Of a stretch of DNA of 64,000 nt, positions 11,346 to 25,044 are shown one piece after another. The position numbers and the translations under genes are program-made. Location: positions 114,284,302 through 114,348,301 of the forward strand of contig NC_133164.1 in the NCBI RefSeq assembly GCF_040802235.1, given 5' to 3'. The stretch is from Manis javanica. Its lineage: Eukaryota; Chordata; Mammalia; Pholidota; Manidae. The notes beneath the pieces were generated by a model. The model searched no databases and was not told the DNA's origin. It saw nothing but the letters and a program-made list of their open reading frames with translations. Position 1 is the first letter of the stretch. Every line of letters starts with the position of its first letter.

Positions 11346-12738
11346 TAGGCAAAATGGCTTGCAGGAGGTCCCAGGGGTGCAAGGAGAGGAGCTGGCATTT
11401 CCCACCACACCACACCTTCTGTATTCTGTCACCAGAAGTGCCCTTCCCAGCAGATGTATCCTGATGCTTGGCTCAGAATGTATGGTCTCTGCTGGGTGTG
11501 TGTGTTGTCAGTGTTTCTCCGGGGTTGCATATTGCCATTTGCTATTGGAAAAATCATCCCAGCATTGCAAGATTACCATGAGATCTGGGACTTGAGTCAC
11601 CTCATCTTTCAGGGACACCATTGGAACTCTGCATAATGACTGCCCCGGGAATGGATAAAATGCAGAGATTTGACCTCAGTCCTGGGTGGAGGACAGGGTT
11701 GTCTAAGTTCTGTACCCGGAGGTCGGCCCCTCTTGGCCTGGTTCAGCCTCACGGTTATTCCCGCCTTGTGTTCTGCTCTGCTGACTGTGATCCCTGACCC
11801 TTGCACTACAGCCTGCCCCACATCCGGGTACACACAGTTGAGATGGGAATGTGAAGGCAGAGGCTTTAGAATGTTTTGCCTCTGGAGTTTGTTGGGCCTA
11901 CTTCCTCATGATTAAATAGTAGGATAAGTTAACAGGCACCATGGCACTGCTCTTTGCTTTCTGCTGAGCAGGCAGCTGCCACGGGCCATCCTGCACTGCA
12001 CAGGGAAGCCCACTTGGTGCCCCGCCTTGATTTTCCTCTTGGTGCAGGCTGGGAGAGGGGCGGGACTTCTCATGCCCTGCTGTTCCTGCTGTTCCAGCTG
12101 TCGCCATCCTGTCTTGGGGGTTGAGCCAATGGGGAGGCTGGGGCATTTTCCCTGAGCCGTGGTAGGGGTGAGGTGGGAGGAGTCTTAGGAAGGAAGAGGC
12201 AGGAGCAGCTGGTGCCCAGCAGTGAGGCTGCAGGACTGCAGTGGGCGGAGGTAAGTGGCATTCTCATGCATGCTGGGTTACTGTAGGCTCCTCAGTGTTC
12301 CCAGACTCCCTAGCGTTGGGGGGCAGCCCCTGAAGCCTGAGGGCTGACTGGGGGAGCTCTCACCAGCCTTCAGAGGAACACTGGGCTCCTGATGGTCAGA
12401 CGCCCCTTGCTCAGTAAAACCACAGCCTGCTGCACTTCCCTGAAGGAGTCATAAGCTCCCCCAGCCAATCTCTATTCTCTACAGCTTGGGGCAGAATGAT
12501 TTTGAGGTCAGAAGGACAGTGGATGGCAGCATCTATCATTGGCCAACACATTGGATATAGGAAAATCAGCTTTGTTCTTTATGCAAAAAATGCCTTCCAA
12601 CTGCTGAGCAAATCCTGAAGCCTGTAAAAGATAACTTACACACTGGGTGTATTTAATGCATGTCTGGGCTTTCTACCCTGGGTGTCACAGCAACACTGAG
12701 TGAAATGAATGGATATTTACATGCTAGTCTTTTCTGTC

Positions 12739-12771
12739 TTCTTCTTCTTCTTCTTCTTTTTTTTTTTTTTT
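12739..12771 (+). repeat. (CTT)n microsatellite grading into poly-T
   Basis: Six or so CTT units are followed by about 15 T. The poly-T may be the tail of an inverted retroposon, but the sequence after it is not recognisable as one. Confidence 0.9.
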
Positions 12772-15245
12772 ACTGAAAATGATCTAAAACCTTGCTTACA
12801 AGTTACACGTGAACTCCCCACTTGACAACAAAAGCTACGGACTATAGGATAATGATGATGATTCCCCCAAAAGTCTGTTAGGTGGTAGACAGTCCCTACT
12901 GATTACATTTCCATTGTTAACAATTATATTTGGCAACTTTAGCAATAATAGCAAGAGGCTTGCATTTGTTGTCGTAGTTGTTTTTAGTAACAATAAGATA
13001 CTTTTGAATACTTGAAAAACTTACTCAGAATCAAAGGTTCTCCCAAAAATCCAGAAATGGGTACAGCAAAGCTTTAGAATATCTCTGTGCTGTAATTGAC
13101 TTCTAGAAGAATATCTGAGAGCCTGGGCATCTCTGCTAGTATTTTTGCATTCTATAAAAACAAACAAAAAAGTGGGCTTCTTAAGGGGACTCTCCTTTGA
13201 GGAATGGCGCAGAGGAGGTGAAGGAGAAGGACTGTCTGTATGTGTGAGACCCTAACATCTGTGGTGGTTAGAACAGAAATGGTAACAACAGGAAAACTCG
13301 CGTTTAATCACAGTTGTGTCTGGAAGATCCTGATCAATGCTAACACGTTCGCAGAAGAGTTTACATTTACACTGAAACAAATCACTCTGATTCCTCGAAA
13401 GGGATTAAGTAAAACTATTCTGGAAGTTTTGTTAAAAAAAAAAAGGTAAAAACTCTCCCATTTGTCTGAAAAGTGCCTTAGAGGTCAATACAGGGTGGAC
13501 TGCAAATCTCATTTGCACACCAGGGAAGTGTGTTGTTCTGTTCTTGTTTAACGAGTGAAGACGGGTTTGGTACAACGTCTTCGTGAACTAACGAGATTAC
13601 GTTTTTCTGTCTGAACTTGGTTGTCTAGCCACAGGTAATGCTGACCAGAAAACCAGAAAAGAGATAAAAGCTGCACGGGCCACTCTGCAGGCACAGGCCC
13701 TGTGGTCTTAGAATGGTCCCCGGAGGAGCAAAGGCCGGAGTCTGGGGTAACAGCGGTCGTCAGGGTGTCCAGGGAGAGGTGGGGCCAGGCGGACGCAGCT
13801 GGGCCCCGCACGGCGGCTCCCTTCCAGACGCCTGCCCTACATGGCAGCTTCTGTCAGTCCCCTGCCGCTGAGCCCCTCTCCAGCCAGGCAACCTCATGGG
13901 CTTCTCTCCTACTGCCAAAGGGGTCTGAGCACCACGTCCCCTCCAAAGACTTCGGTAGCCCCGCCACCCCCACTGAAGCTCTTCCCCAGTATCTCCAGCT
14001 ACCCCAGCACTCACACTCCAGTCTAATTTTCAAATTTCCTTTCAGATCACGGACTACTGGAGGGCAGGGGAAATCCCTTTAATAATACCCCAGTGCCCCC
14101 AGTGTGTGAACGGAGGTGTTGAATCGAGGTGGCATTTCCGGCCAGTTAGAGGGTTTCCCTATTTTTTTTCCTCCCTGTGAAATGATGAGAAACATTCTTT
14201 CCTTCTGTGCTTCTTTTCTTTTCGCTTCCCTCTTGTTTTCATCCCCTCCCTTGGGAGAAGTCATGAGCAATGTTGGGGTTGTAGGAAGCATAAATAGGAA
14301 TGAAAATGAAGGATAATGTGAGGACGATCCCAGTTCCTTCCTACCAGTCATCTTGGTGTGTAATCAGCCTGTTTTGATGGCAGGTGCTGGAGGGTGTGGG
14401 TTGGCTGAGCAGGATTCACTTGTAAGAGCATCAGTTTAAAGGGTGAGTCAGTGAGGCAAGCTATGCTGAACACATCTGCATTTTGAAGAACTTTTAAAAA
14501 TCCGTATTCATCTATCAGTAAGAATTGCATCACTTTGTAAATGAAATGTATGAAGTTCTCTATACGAGGTCATTCCAATAGTTTATCCGTATGTAATTTT
14601 CTACTACCAGTGGTGGAAACAAATGGCAATGATATTTATTGAGATAAATGTTGGGGATTTACATATGAACATTTGATGGTTGAAAGTGGAAGAATGCTTT
14701 TCCTCCATGCACTTGGATGTTTTATAACGAGAACGTGCCGTCAGGCATACAAAGTATGACCAGAGACATTTTCACACATGTTGCTACCTGTCTCAGTCTC
14801 AAATCATCACCTTTTCTGTGTCCCAGGCCACAGAATCATTACACTGTGTGGGTGTGTGAAATGTTTCAGCCAACTGGAAGGGGTTGCATTTTCCTGTGTA
14901 TCAGACAGTGACTGGCCCTTTTTGTCCTTGGGACATGGAGCACAGATTTATGAGTGGTTAGTTCCCCACTTCCCCACCAGGGCCCACAGGGGTCCAGTGA
15001 CCAGGCTGTGGTGTGACAGTAGGTTACGATAGCCATGCAGCTCTTCATTATGACATACTAGGCCTGGATCTGCAGCTGAAATCTGGGTGGAGGACAAGCA
15101 GTATTGTTTCAGGAGCTGGTGAGGGAGGTTCTGTAAAATTAGAAAGCATTAATAATCTAGGGCAGTAACCTGGCACTGTGGCTTCCTCCCAGACTCCTGT
15201 GTTATATTTTAGATTTTGTCAGTCATTTTCAGAGACCTCGGTGGA

Positions 15246-15276
15246 TGTGTGTGTGTGTGTGTGTGTGTGAGTGTGT
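15246..15276 (+). repeat. (TG)n microsatellite
   Basis: About 15 TG units with one TGAG interruption. Confidence 0.95.
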
Positions 15277-15729
15277 AAATGGCAAAACTTACAAGGACTC
15301 TCATGTCTTTGTAGTTGGCATTATAGTGATTTAAGGGCCTTCTTTTTCCCAAATTCTACTTCATATTAGTCATCATCACCATTTTGAAAGGTTCAGTTCA
15401 ATGTTAGAATTAGTAACAAGAGTTTCATGTCCCTTGTCTAGGAAATTTAGGAAGCTGCAAAACACTGGACTGTAACCTGCAGTTTGAAAACCAAAGCTGT
15501 GCATACATGAATGTTACTGACCCTTGCCTACAAAAACTGACAGTGGGGAAACAGCATCTATTTCCCTCCTCACAGAAGCCTGACACAGGGCCTGGCTGAC
15601 AGCACCCAGGCCTCCCTGGACATAAACACGTTTTTTTTCTTCCACAACTGAGAAGAATATTTTAAAATCCTGATTTTCTCTTTATTTCATTACCTAGCTT
15701 TTCTCTGCCTTCCTTTTTTCCCCCTATTC

Positions 15730-16112
15730 TGTCTTTTCTCCTTTCTGCCTTTGACCACTAGCTCCTGAGGCCATGTTCTCTACTGCCCTGACCCCTTCCA
15801 AGCGTGGCTGGGGCTCCCTGGCCGCCCCTCTGGGCCTGATCTCCAGCTTACCTTACAGGTCTAGGTTTCTCTGACAAGTTTTTCCTGCTCCCTCTAATAG
15901 TGAACTCCATTTCCTGGTTGGTCAAACAGCACCTCCCTGTGGCCCATCACGTTGCCTTGTAAGAGCTCACAAACTGTCTCCCTGTCCAGACCTTGAGCCC
16001 ATGGAAGGCCTGGACTGAGTCTTGCGAACTTATCACAGTATCCCTACAGTGTGGTGCAAGGCCTGGCACCTAGTAGGCCCTACATGAATCAAGGAGTGGA
16101 TGAATGAAACTA
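15730..16112 (+). mobile_element. L2 LINE 3' part, sense
   Basis: The order is typical of L2: a pyrimidine-rich coding part, then CAGACCTTGAGCCCATGGAA, then 'cagtatccctacagtgtggtgcaaggcctggcacctagtaggccc' as separate recognisable blocks, ending in ATGAATCAAGGAGTGGATGA. Confidence 0.8.
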
Positions 16113-19100
16113 CCAATGGGAGGGGGAAAAGCCACGAGATGAACAATCTGAATGGACAACTTTATGACACGAGGCTCTCTTAATGTTCCTCCTTGGCTTT
16201 GTGCATGGTGTCAAAATGCCCATGGAATTTCCCTCTGAAATATGAATGTCTCTCTGTGGTTTTCTTCTCTCATCTCTGGTGATACAGTCTTTGCATTCTG
16301 ACTCAGATCATACCTGCCCAAGACATCCCACTCTGACTGAGCCTGACTCACAGATTGTTATGTGCATTGACATGTGTATTGGGGGTTGGGAGACACAGCA
16401 GCCTCCTAGACATACTTTTGGGCTGGAAGGAAATGGGAACGGATGATATATATTAAGGATCCTGGCTTCAGGCCCATTTGTGAGAAGCTGCATGTGCCAA
16501 GGAACGGATTTGCATTTGCATTTCCCTGGCATGGTTTTGAGTGGTGCCTCGTGGCTGTCTCAGCCCGTCTGTTGGGAGCTGGCACATGCGAGCAGGTGAT
16601 TAGCCTCGCTCCCTAGTAGGTCAAATATCAAAGAGGAGCTATTTTGCCTTGTAATGGCATTTTCATTTCCAATATATTATATTGATTAAATTAGATTAAT
16701 CTTGCATCTGTGGAATAGAATTCACTTAATCAATATTCAGTTACAATGTAATAGGGTTGAGGGATTTCAGCTAATTCAGCGTGGGACAAGCCACATCTCA
16801 GAATACTCACCAACAAAAGGAGATCGGTTAGTCCCCTCTATTTCTGTAATTTCATTTATTGAAGATATTTGTAATGTCTCCTCTGCATCCTACGAGGTTG
16901 TTGTAGTGATACAACAGACACAGACAGTCAGCAAATACACAGATACACAGTTATGGGCTCTTCCAAATGCCAAAAGGGAGGTCTCTGAGTGCAGGAGGGA
17001 CGTCCTCATTTAGATTAGGTTTTGAGGAAGATTCTTTGCAGCAGTGACATTTATGCCGTGTTTCCTGTTTTCATTCCTCATGGTGGAAATCTGTAAGAAA
17101 TCTTTGAGGAGGAAAAAAATGGACTCTTTAAAATAATTAAAATATCAGATCGTGGTGGCAGATTTTGAGGTGAGAGGTTGGAGATGCCTGTGAGAGGTCA
17201 GATAGGCATTGGGAGGTAGGGATTAGAGCGGTCAGGTCTGGGGACACAGGTGGGCATCATCAGTGGTGGGGAGCCTTGGACGTGATGGGGGAGGGCGACA
17301 TCTCCTGAAGGCTGGCGAGAGAAGAGGCATATTTAGAGCACAAAGCCAATGGGAGGAGCCCACAGAGGAGACGGAGAGGGTGTGGCACAGGCTCCCCGAA
17401 GAAACTGTCCAGGGCAGTGACACGTGCTGGGGACTTACAGGGAAGACCCGAGTTTTGTGGATACATTTGACCCTCACTTGTCCTGCGATTTTAAGTATTT
17501 GCTCTCTACAACCACATGCTATGAACACTATTACTTTTAGAGATAGGTATGTAAAATAAGGGCTTTATTAATCTTTGACTTTCTATGTATAACTATTAAG
17601 GGGGAGATAGTCATTTAATACAGTGACATATTTCACTACTCAGCAATACATTCTAGATTGATTTTTATTTTTTGATCATCACATATTTGATTATAAAACA
17701 AGAGGTCTGTAACAACAGAGCATTTTAAACATTGATTTACTCTCATGCCTATAATATAAGCAGACAATTGTGAATTAAGAGGTTGATAAACTTTGTTTGA
17801 GGTTAGGTCATATCCTTATATTTAGATGACATCAGGAAGAAAGTGGGGTGCGTCCTGCTACCTTCTTCTAGTGTTAAATATCACTTCGTGATTTGGGCAG
17901 ATTGTGCTTAGTTACAGTATTTATTTGTGGAAGGGAATAGAAGGATGGATGAAAACCCTGCTCTAGAAAGAGACTGAGGACTCTAATATCAGACCTCTAC
18001 TTCTCATTATCAAAATGCTGACATAGTTTTTTGAATTGCTACAAGGGGTTATTGATAATTTCATGTCTTATCCATGCAGCTTTGTGCTTCAGACTTCCTT
18101 GCTATTAATTTTTTGAACAAGCATAAATGACATGTTAACTAATGGGAACAATTAAGACATTTTTCAAAAAGTAATTTGGTCATGAGGATAAACTGTTTCT
18201 GTTATTATTACTTAAATATTTGAACATTTTCAACCTAAAGTGACCTTATGTTTGAGCTGGTCTACTTTTTAATATTTTAGAAATCGGTAAATAATGCACT
18301 TGAAATTTATTAGCAAGTCTAAAAATAAGCTTGTTTTATTTTGAAATAATCATGGTGAAGTCACAGCCAGAAGCTAAATTTGGTAATGTTCAAATTTATC
18401 AAATTCTTGACCTAATGAGTGATTATTAGTCCAAAATTTAAGTGGTTGATGTTAGGGTGTTACGGGACTATGTAGCATTTATGATGAGTACTTTAAATAA
18501 TAGAAAGTCAGAGATGGAGGTTAGAGGGCTAAGGAGCCATAATCTCAGTGAGTTGTAACTATCAGTGATGTCTCTGATTTGGGTTCAGTGAGGCAGAAAT
18601 CATGGCCATTGGCAAAGAATACTTTAGCTACTTTCCTTTGCTAAAGATCATGTCCCTTGGAACATGTAAGTTATCCCACTAAATTAAAGACTGGTTTTTT
18701 AGTGACTTCAATCCTACCATCTTACCATGCCACACTTTGAGAATTCCATGACTTGGGAACATAATTCTAGGCCAAGGAGCTCAGGAAAGAACAAGTTTGA
18801 CTTGTGTTTCTAAGTGGGTCACTAAAAAGAATTGCGTTACAATACAATTACAGTTGTGTAGCATTTCCCAAGTTATGAAAACAGAAACTCTGCATACCAT
18901 TTATGTGACATGAACTAAGTGGAAGGCAGGCCCTGGAGTGAAACTTACCCAGTCTGCAAGGTAAAAGAAAAGAATTCTCCCAGGACCTGGACCCTTATGA
19001 ATGATGGCTGATCTGGTATGTGTGGATGATTCTTTTTTCCCAATCACTTATAGACTCGATTCCTAATATCTGGAGTAGAATAATGTGAAGGCAGACAAGA

Positions 19101-20555
19101 TTTGATTAGCTGATCTGAGAGGATGCAGCCTCTGTTCTTCTGTAGCTCATACCACAATTACTCTGTAGTTGGAGGTTTCAAAGCCAAATTTGTTTTCCAC
19201 CTGATTCAGATTTAAATGAACGCTGAGTGTTTGAATGATTCGGCCCTTTCTTGAAGGAAGTCAGGTGTCTGTTTGAATTCTGGCTGCCCCTATCCATCTC
19301 TCCATCGCATGTACGCTGTTTCCTGCTCACGCTGCTGAGAGATGTTCTCCGTACTGTCCTCTAGGAGTGGCGGTATCAGAGGACCAAGTAACATGTGACT
19401 CAGTATATTTTTCAAATCACAAAAATTATTTCCACTATACTCTGTAGTGGTATGTTTTGCTTGCAAAGTAAACCTAAGATTCTTAGGGAAAAATTAAATG
19501 AATGAAAATAGTCCAGCATGTTTTAAAAACAACAACTTTAAGGGACTTAATCAAAACTGGAATATACTTTCATTGAACAGTTTTAACTGGCAAAAAAATA
19601 AGTGGATAGAAGCATGGCACAGAATGTAATTCAGAAATAAACTGTTACATTGTTAAAATTGAGCTTGTGAGGAATGGGAATCACACCTATTTGAAGGAAA
19701 GAGAGTTTAAAGAAATAGTAGTAGGATAATTGATTATTATTATTGTTAAATACATGGACCATCACTGCATACCAAAAAAATTTGAGAAGGGAAAACAAAG
19801 CAAAACGAACTAGCAGAGTTGGAACAGGGGTGAGCCCAGGACCTCATGCACAAGCTGAAGGAACCTTGGGTGTCCTGCCTCTGCGTGATCCTCCTCCAGC
19901 TCTCTAGCTGGGGGGAAGACGGCTGTGAGCTCTTTGCTGGTTCCTGTCTTCTTCATTTTGCCTCTTTCAGGGTGGTGATAGCTGACAGGACTCCACCTCA
20001 GGGACTGTGCTCTCGGTGCAGATGGGAAGGAGTTGGGCTCTATTGTCTTTGTCCGCAGTTGCCACAGTGCTTAGAGGTGTGACACTGCTTCTGGTGTTTG
20101 TGTGGAGTAAGTAGGGTGGGGAGAGTCATCATGATTTCACCCCTGTGTCCCTGCAGCAACCAGGCCAGCAGGCAGGTGGGGGTGTTGCTCCTCTCATGAC
20201 ACCTGCCTGGAACAGGGAGGGTAGAGTAAAAGGGCTCTCCTCTGCCTAGACCGCTGGCTGGAGACGACAGGCTTCCTGGGAGACTTTTTCCTGCCCCCCC
20301 CCCCCCCCCGTTAGTAGATCCCGGGAGTGAGCCCAGGCTGGGACGCACAGGAGGCATCCCCAGCCAGTGTAAGGAATCCCAGCTGTTCCTTGAGTCCTGA
20401 TGCCTGGTCATCCTTCCTTCTGTGTTTCATCGTTGCATCTTCTCATGGCTCCTTTAGGACTTTTGTCCAGGGGTTTTTGTTGCATTTAGGAAAAATAGGT
20501 TGGAGTGTGTTTTTTTTCTATCTTGACTAGAACTGGAAACTGTCATTTTAAAATG
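16113..20555. other. Intergenic, AT-rich, nothing recognised
   Basis: This is mostly AT-rich single-copy-looking DNA. The part near 17140-17330 has a G-rich run ('gagaggttggagatgcc') like an old inverted LINE. A 16-base C run at 20294 is listed separately. No serpin exon motif (hinge, signature or first-exon pattern) was found on either strand. Confidence 0.4.
20294..20309 (+). repeat. Homopolymer C run (16 C)
   Basis: Sixteen C in a row. Such runs are prone to length error in sequencing and to polymorphism. Confidence 0.95.
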
Positions 20556-20559
20556 ATTT

Positions 20560-20900
20560 TGAAATTTCAGTTTGTTTTCCCTTTCACCCAGGAGTTAACA
20601 GAAGGGTTTTTAGTATCCACGTGGAAAGCTCTTTTGGTGCTGAGCTTTTGTTACTAAACTAGTTTCGTTGCAAGGTGATCAGAAGGTGTTTTTTGTAATA
20701 TTCTCCTTATTGAAGTTATTGATGCTTTCATTGTGACCTAATATGTGACTGATTTCTATGAATAAGTCAGGGGCCTTTGGGAGATGAATAAATTCTCTGT
20801 TATCAGAATATAGTGTCTAATATATACCCATGAAATTTACCCTTCATGACTGTATCTATGTTGCTTAAATCTTTTATCATCTTACCTTATTTTCTTTTCA
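20560..20900 (-). mobile_element. L1 ORF2 fragment, antisense
   Basis: The blocks TTTCAGTTTGTTTTCCCTTT with a 'cacccaggagttaac' continuation, then TGTGACCTAATATGTGACTG, 'tgaataaattctctgttatc' and 'cttaaatcttttatcatctt' follow the inverted L1 ORF2 order. It is strongly diverged. Confidence 0.65.
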
Positions 20901-20904
20901 TTTT

Positions 20905-20922
20905 GCACACACACACACACCC
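20905..20922 (+). repeat. Short (CA)n
   Basis: About eight CA units in an L1-flanking AT-rich region. Confidence 0.8.
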
Positions 20923-21959
20923 CACAGAATTTTACTCACTTTGACCAGAACAAAGGGGAGTGACAGTCTCAGGAAATGTAGTCAGAGCATGGGAGAAAAG
21001 ATGAACTTCCAAAAGATGTGCACGCACTTTGGCTGATGGGGAAGAGCGGGTGGGTCTCATGTCATAGGTGTTCCATGAATGGGGATAATGTGAATTTGAG
21101 CAATCACCGAAAACATGCATGGAAAGTGGCACTTAACTGTGGCAAAGAAACAGCATTTGCGGTAAAGGGAAGGATATTTAGTTGTTGCTGTGAGTACAAG
21201 TTAGGGAATGGGAAGAGATATCTAAAAAGGATGTAGGAGGCACTTTTTATGTGGCAGGCTTTGTGCAATCCTTGCAATGGTCTCTTTAAGGAAGCCTAAA
21301 TAAATGGATGGGGTATGTGTTTTCACTGAATGTGACTTCTTGCACAGAGTGGATCTGGTGGTCCCAGTTTTTGTCTCAGTTTTGTTTTATATTTCATCCA
21401 TAATTAATATAATTTTAAATGAAATGACCATAATACAAGAAGTTTTTAATACCTCCCTTATTTTGGTAGACTTGCCATTAATTTATAGTTTGTTAATTTG
21501 TTCTCACGTGCTCTCAATACACTGCACACAGTCTTTCTCTTTGAAGACCAGAATCTCTATATACTACTGACAATTCCACTCATAAAAAAATGGCAACCCT
21601 CTGAGAATGTGCATGGTTTGGGGATGTATTACTCCAAGAATGGTAAGGAAACAACTTTGAGGGGAATTGGTTTACTTTTTTTTTGTTTTGAGATTCTATG
21701 GGACCTCTATGTCTCACAAGCCTTTGTGAGAACAGCCCTTATGGACTGCTGTATTTGAGGCAGAAATCTATTGTGGGCATATTCATGAACAGGTCAAGAT
21801 GGCAGTGACATTGTCTTCTGATCTCTGACTGAGGATAAATGTAAGAGGGAGAAATGGGAAGTGCTGCAGAAGAGCCCAGAATGGTCAGGAGGAATTGCGG
21901 CTCAGGAAGGAAGAAAAGAATCTCAGGTATCCTGGGGGCTCCAGCTGCTTTTTATTTGA

Positions 21960-22070
21960 AAAAGCACATGCTTTCTGAGTCCTAGTTTTCTCATATTGTA
22001 AAATGGGATATTTAGACTTAAATGATCTCTAAAGTTTCATTTAGTTCATTGTATATCTGTTAATAAAGGA
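21960..22070 (+). mobile_element. MIR-family SINE fragment, sense
   Basis: GTCCTAGTTTTCTCATATTG followed by TAAAATGGGATATTTAGACT and 'aatgatctctaaagtttc' is the 3' half of a MIR-type element. Confidence 0.6.
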
Positions 22071-22700
22071 AGAATAGGATTTATGCTTACCCCCCAGGTC
22101 ACTGAATTTACACTGAGATTTAAAAATTACACTGCAGGTAAAAGAATATAGCTTGCATATAGTTTTGAAACGCCTATCGAAAACCAGAACAATGGGTTTT
22201 TAAAGAATGAGAAAATAAAAGCTCCTAGAAAAACTCAATACAGGTTTCCTCTGCCATTCAAAAGTACAGTGTGCCTGTGAAACCTTTTCTAAGCCAAAAT
22301 TATGTGAAGAAGCAATTACCATTCATCTATGTGGAAACGTTTTTGAGGCTCCCAGACCCCCAAAATAACTTCTCGTAGGCTTTCCTGATAGCTAAGGACA
22401 CATCTTGCTAACAGACTCACAAAATAAATGCAGATAAATCACAGATGCTCACAGGCACAGTTCAAAGCTATGGGGCATGATGCTGAGGTGCTGGCACGGC
22501 TCTAGGGGCAGAGCCTGGGGGTCCACTCGGGCAGATCGGGGTGAACACTGCCTTCATGAGGTTCACAGCAAAACAAACGTGAACACCGGTTTCATTTTTC
22601 CCCTTCATAAAAGCAAAAGTCCTCTTCGGATTTCTTTTGGTTAGCATGAACAGGTACTAATGTAGATCTGTGCAAGTCAAGTGACAAAATGCGAACTTTC

Positions 22701-22886
22701 AAAAAGTGGTGTTATACACAGAGAAGACAAGTAGTGATTCTACAACATCTTACTATGCTGATGGACAGTGACTGTAATGGGGTTTGTGGGGGGGACTTGG
22801 GGTAGGGGAGAGCCTAGTAAACATAATGTTCTTCATGTAATCGTAGACTAATGATAACAACAATAACAAAAAAAGTGGTGTTATAC
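22701..22886 (+). mobile_element. 5'-truncated L1-like retroposon with perfect 17-bp target duplication
   Basis: The 17-mer AAAAAGTGGTGTTATAC occurs at 22701-22717 and again, unchanged, at 22870-22886. Between them lie about 152 bases that include GATGGACAGTGACTGTAATG and GTAAACATAATGTTCTTCAT and end in an A-rich tail (ACAACAATAACAAA). The identical duplications, the A-rich 3' tail and the 5' truncation are the marks of L1-driven insertion. The intact duplication shows that it is younger than the other repeats here. The end sequence resembles L1 3' ends that I associate with laurasiatherian genomes; the subfamily is not certain. Confidence 0.8.
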
Positions 22887-22889
22887 CTG

Positions 22890-25040
22890 TACACTGTTTA
22901 CACTTCTCTTTGTCACTGGAACCGATCAAAGCTAAAGCTTCCTTGAATCTGGAGATTTAAAAGATTCACTTTTCATGAAAGATAATGATGTCCAAGATGG
23001 GGTGAAAAATAATTCAGGAAATCAAATGAGCCCACGATTACATTTCTTCGGGAAGTTGAAATTCTGAGGTGAAATATGAGCTCGAATTTGCATCTTAAGA
23101 AATTTAAATTAAATTTTATTTGGGAAACCTCCCTATCTTGCGGTGTTCTTAAATATCACAGAACTGAAGGAGTTGGAATAGGACGGGTCATGAATAAGCA
23201 GTAGTGATGATGACTCAGCTCTCTGGGAACTCATCGTCCACCGCTCTGTTTTGTGAACACGACAGCGTGATGAAACGACACGGAACAAACAAGTGGGAAC
23301 CAATCAGGCTTCCCTCCAGTTTTTGGAATTCTGATGGGGACAGACTGTAGGAAGTCCCAGTGACTCATTCAGATGTGTGAGGAGGATGCCATATCCAGGT
23401 ATTGATTGCCAAGTGAAAGCTGAGATTGTTCATTTCCAAAGTCACAGAGAAGGAGAGGAGGAAAGGAGAGCAAACCGAAGCGGATTGGGTAAATATCTTC
23501 AGGCACATCAGAGATGTAGACCAAGTGAATTCTTCTGTGCTGTGCCCATAATAAAACAAATACCCCAAGAAGTAAAGCTGGACCTAATATTCGAAGCATT
23601 TAGGATGAATTAATCATGACACAACATATGCAATTAAGCCATGGAACGTGCTACTACCAGATTTTATTCACTTCGATATATTAGAAGGATTGGGTGGCAA
23701 ACACAGTTCATATCAACATTTCAGTGTTTGCAATTCAGAACGAACAAACCAGACATCAAACAAAACACAAATGACTTCAGCTTCCTGGGAATATCCTCAT
23801 ATATTTTAGGATGTATAGGAAATTTCCCTTAAGTAATGTTTTACGGCTATTCTTATTGACAGATTTTAATGATTACTTCCAAAAAGAGCGTCATGTACTT
23901 CCCATTAGTGTTCTGTTGCCGGGGAGTTTTATATTCCCAGCCTAACTATGGTGCTCCTACCAGAGTCCACAGCCTCCTCCCCTGACCCCTCATATACTCC
24001 TGGACTGATAGCTAATCTTCCCTCCAACACCTCTCAGGTGGAAGCTGGTCATTTCCCATGTACTCCCTAGCTTAGGCCAGGAGGGAAAAGGAAGAGCTGT
24101 TTCCTAGCTCCCCACCATCATTTTCAGGGGAGTTTTCTATCCTCTTTTGAAGCTGTAAACATCTACACCTGCCCTTTCCTTCCAAGCCTAACCATCTGCC
24201 CAACTCAGAGTTATTCCCTCAGAGCTCTGGACGATTTTGGCATCTGAGTCTTAGTTCCTACTTTTGTTTTTTCTTCCAGCTCGATCATAGCTTGAACGTT
24301 GACACTGGTATCCCGTCTAATGTCTAGCCTCTGATCCTTCTCAGCAGGCCCTCTCCCTGAGCACCCCTGGACCTGGTTATCCTCCGAAAAAGATTCACTT
24401 TTGACATTTTTAGCTCTTTCTCTCAATCACACTCCTTGACCTTTGTGTACTCCGCACTCTCATCAAACCTGCTTCGTAACTGCTTGTCTCCCAGCACAAT
24501 GGTGCCTGTTAAGCTTATAGTCCATCAAGCTTTCTTGGTTTCTACTGGCCTGTAAAGGCTTCTGCGCTCACCACAGTTATAAGAGCTTGGGGTGGGAGCC
24601 CCAGGCATTGATGCCCGTGATTCTGCAACAGCGCTCTGTATTCTAGGAAACTGTGAAGGGGGTCACACCCCTTCTTTACTGTGCTCTGTCTCACCTGGAC
24701 TTTATGGTCCACCGTTTCAGCTGCACCCTCATTAACACTAAATTCTAATCCACCTCACATGCGTTTATAGTTCAAAACCCAGCCCTGCATTTTCCCCGCC
24801 CCACTCTCGGCCTTCCAGCTGCTGTTGCTGAGCAGTCCTGTAACCTCGGTATTTGGCTCCTCTTTATATAGTTGATTTCTGGCCTTTTTAAGCCTCGTTA
24901 GAGGTCTGGATCTAGTTATGCGTGCCTTTTACTTAGAGGAGTTTCCCAGGGGACCTTCGCAGTGAGTTTTTCTTCTTTTTGCTCTGGACTCTTTGTGAAT
25001 CTCATTCGTGGTTTTAATTACCCGCTACTTGTCAGAGACC
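22890..25040. other. Intergenic, nothing firmly recognised
   Basis: No gene found. Overlapping frames at 23365-23613 on both strands have no family features. From about 23950 the DNA becomes pyrimidine-rich and may be a very old LINE body that continues into the L2 call that follows. Confidence 0.4.
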
Positions 25041-25044
25041 CCCA

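Larger units (their letters stand above)
11346..15725. other. Intergenic; GC-richer patches, no gene recognised
   Basis: This stretch includes two GC-richer patches (about 11650-12430 and 13680-14000) with overlapping frames of up to 126 codons on both strands. CpG is raised around 13710-13830 but too briefly for a CpG island. Simple repeats at 12739 and 15246 are listed separately. I recognise no gene, RNA or conserved exon. Confidence 0.4.

Noticed and set aside
11005..11415. 136-codon - strand open frame
   Set aside because: It runs through an AT-rich, MIR/L2-like stretch, with Tyr/Leu/Ser-rich low-complexity composition and no domain.
13702..14082. 126-codon + strand frame in a GC-richer patch
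   Set aside because: Frames are open on both strands through the same DNA, the CpG-rich part is only about 120 bases, and no domain is recognisable.
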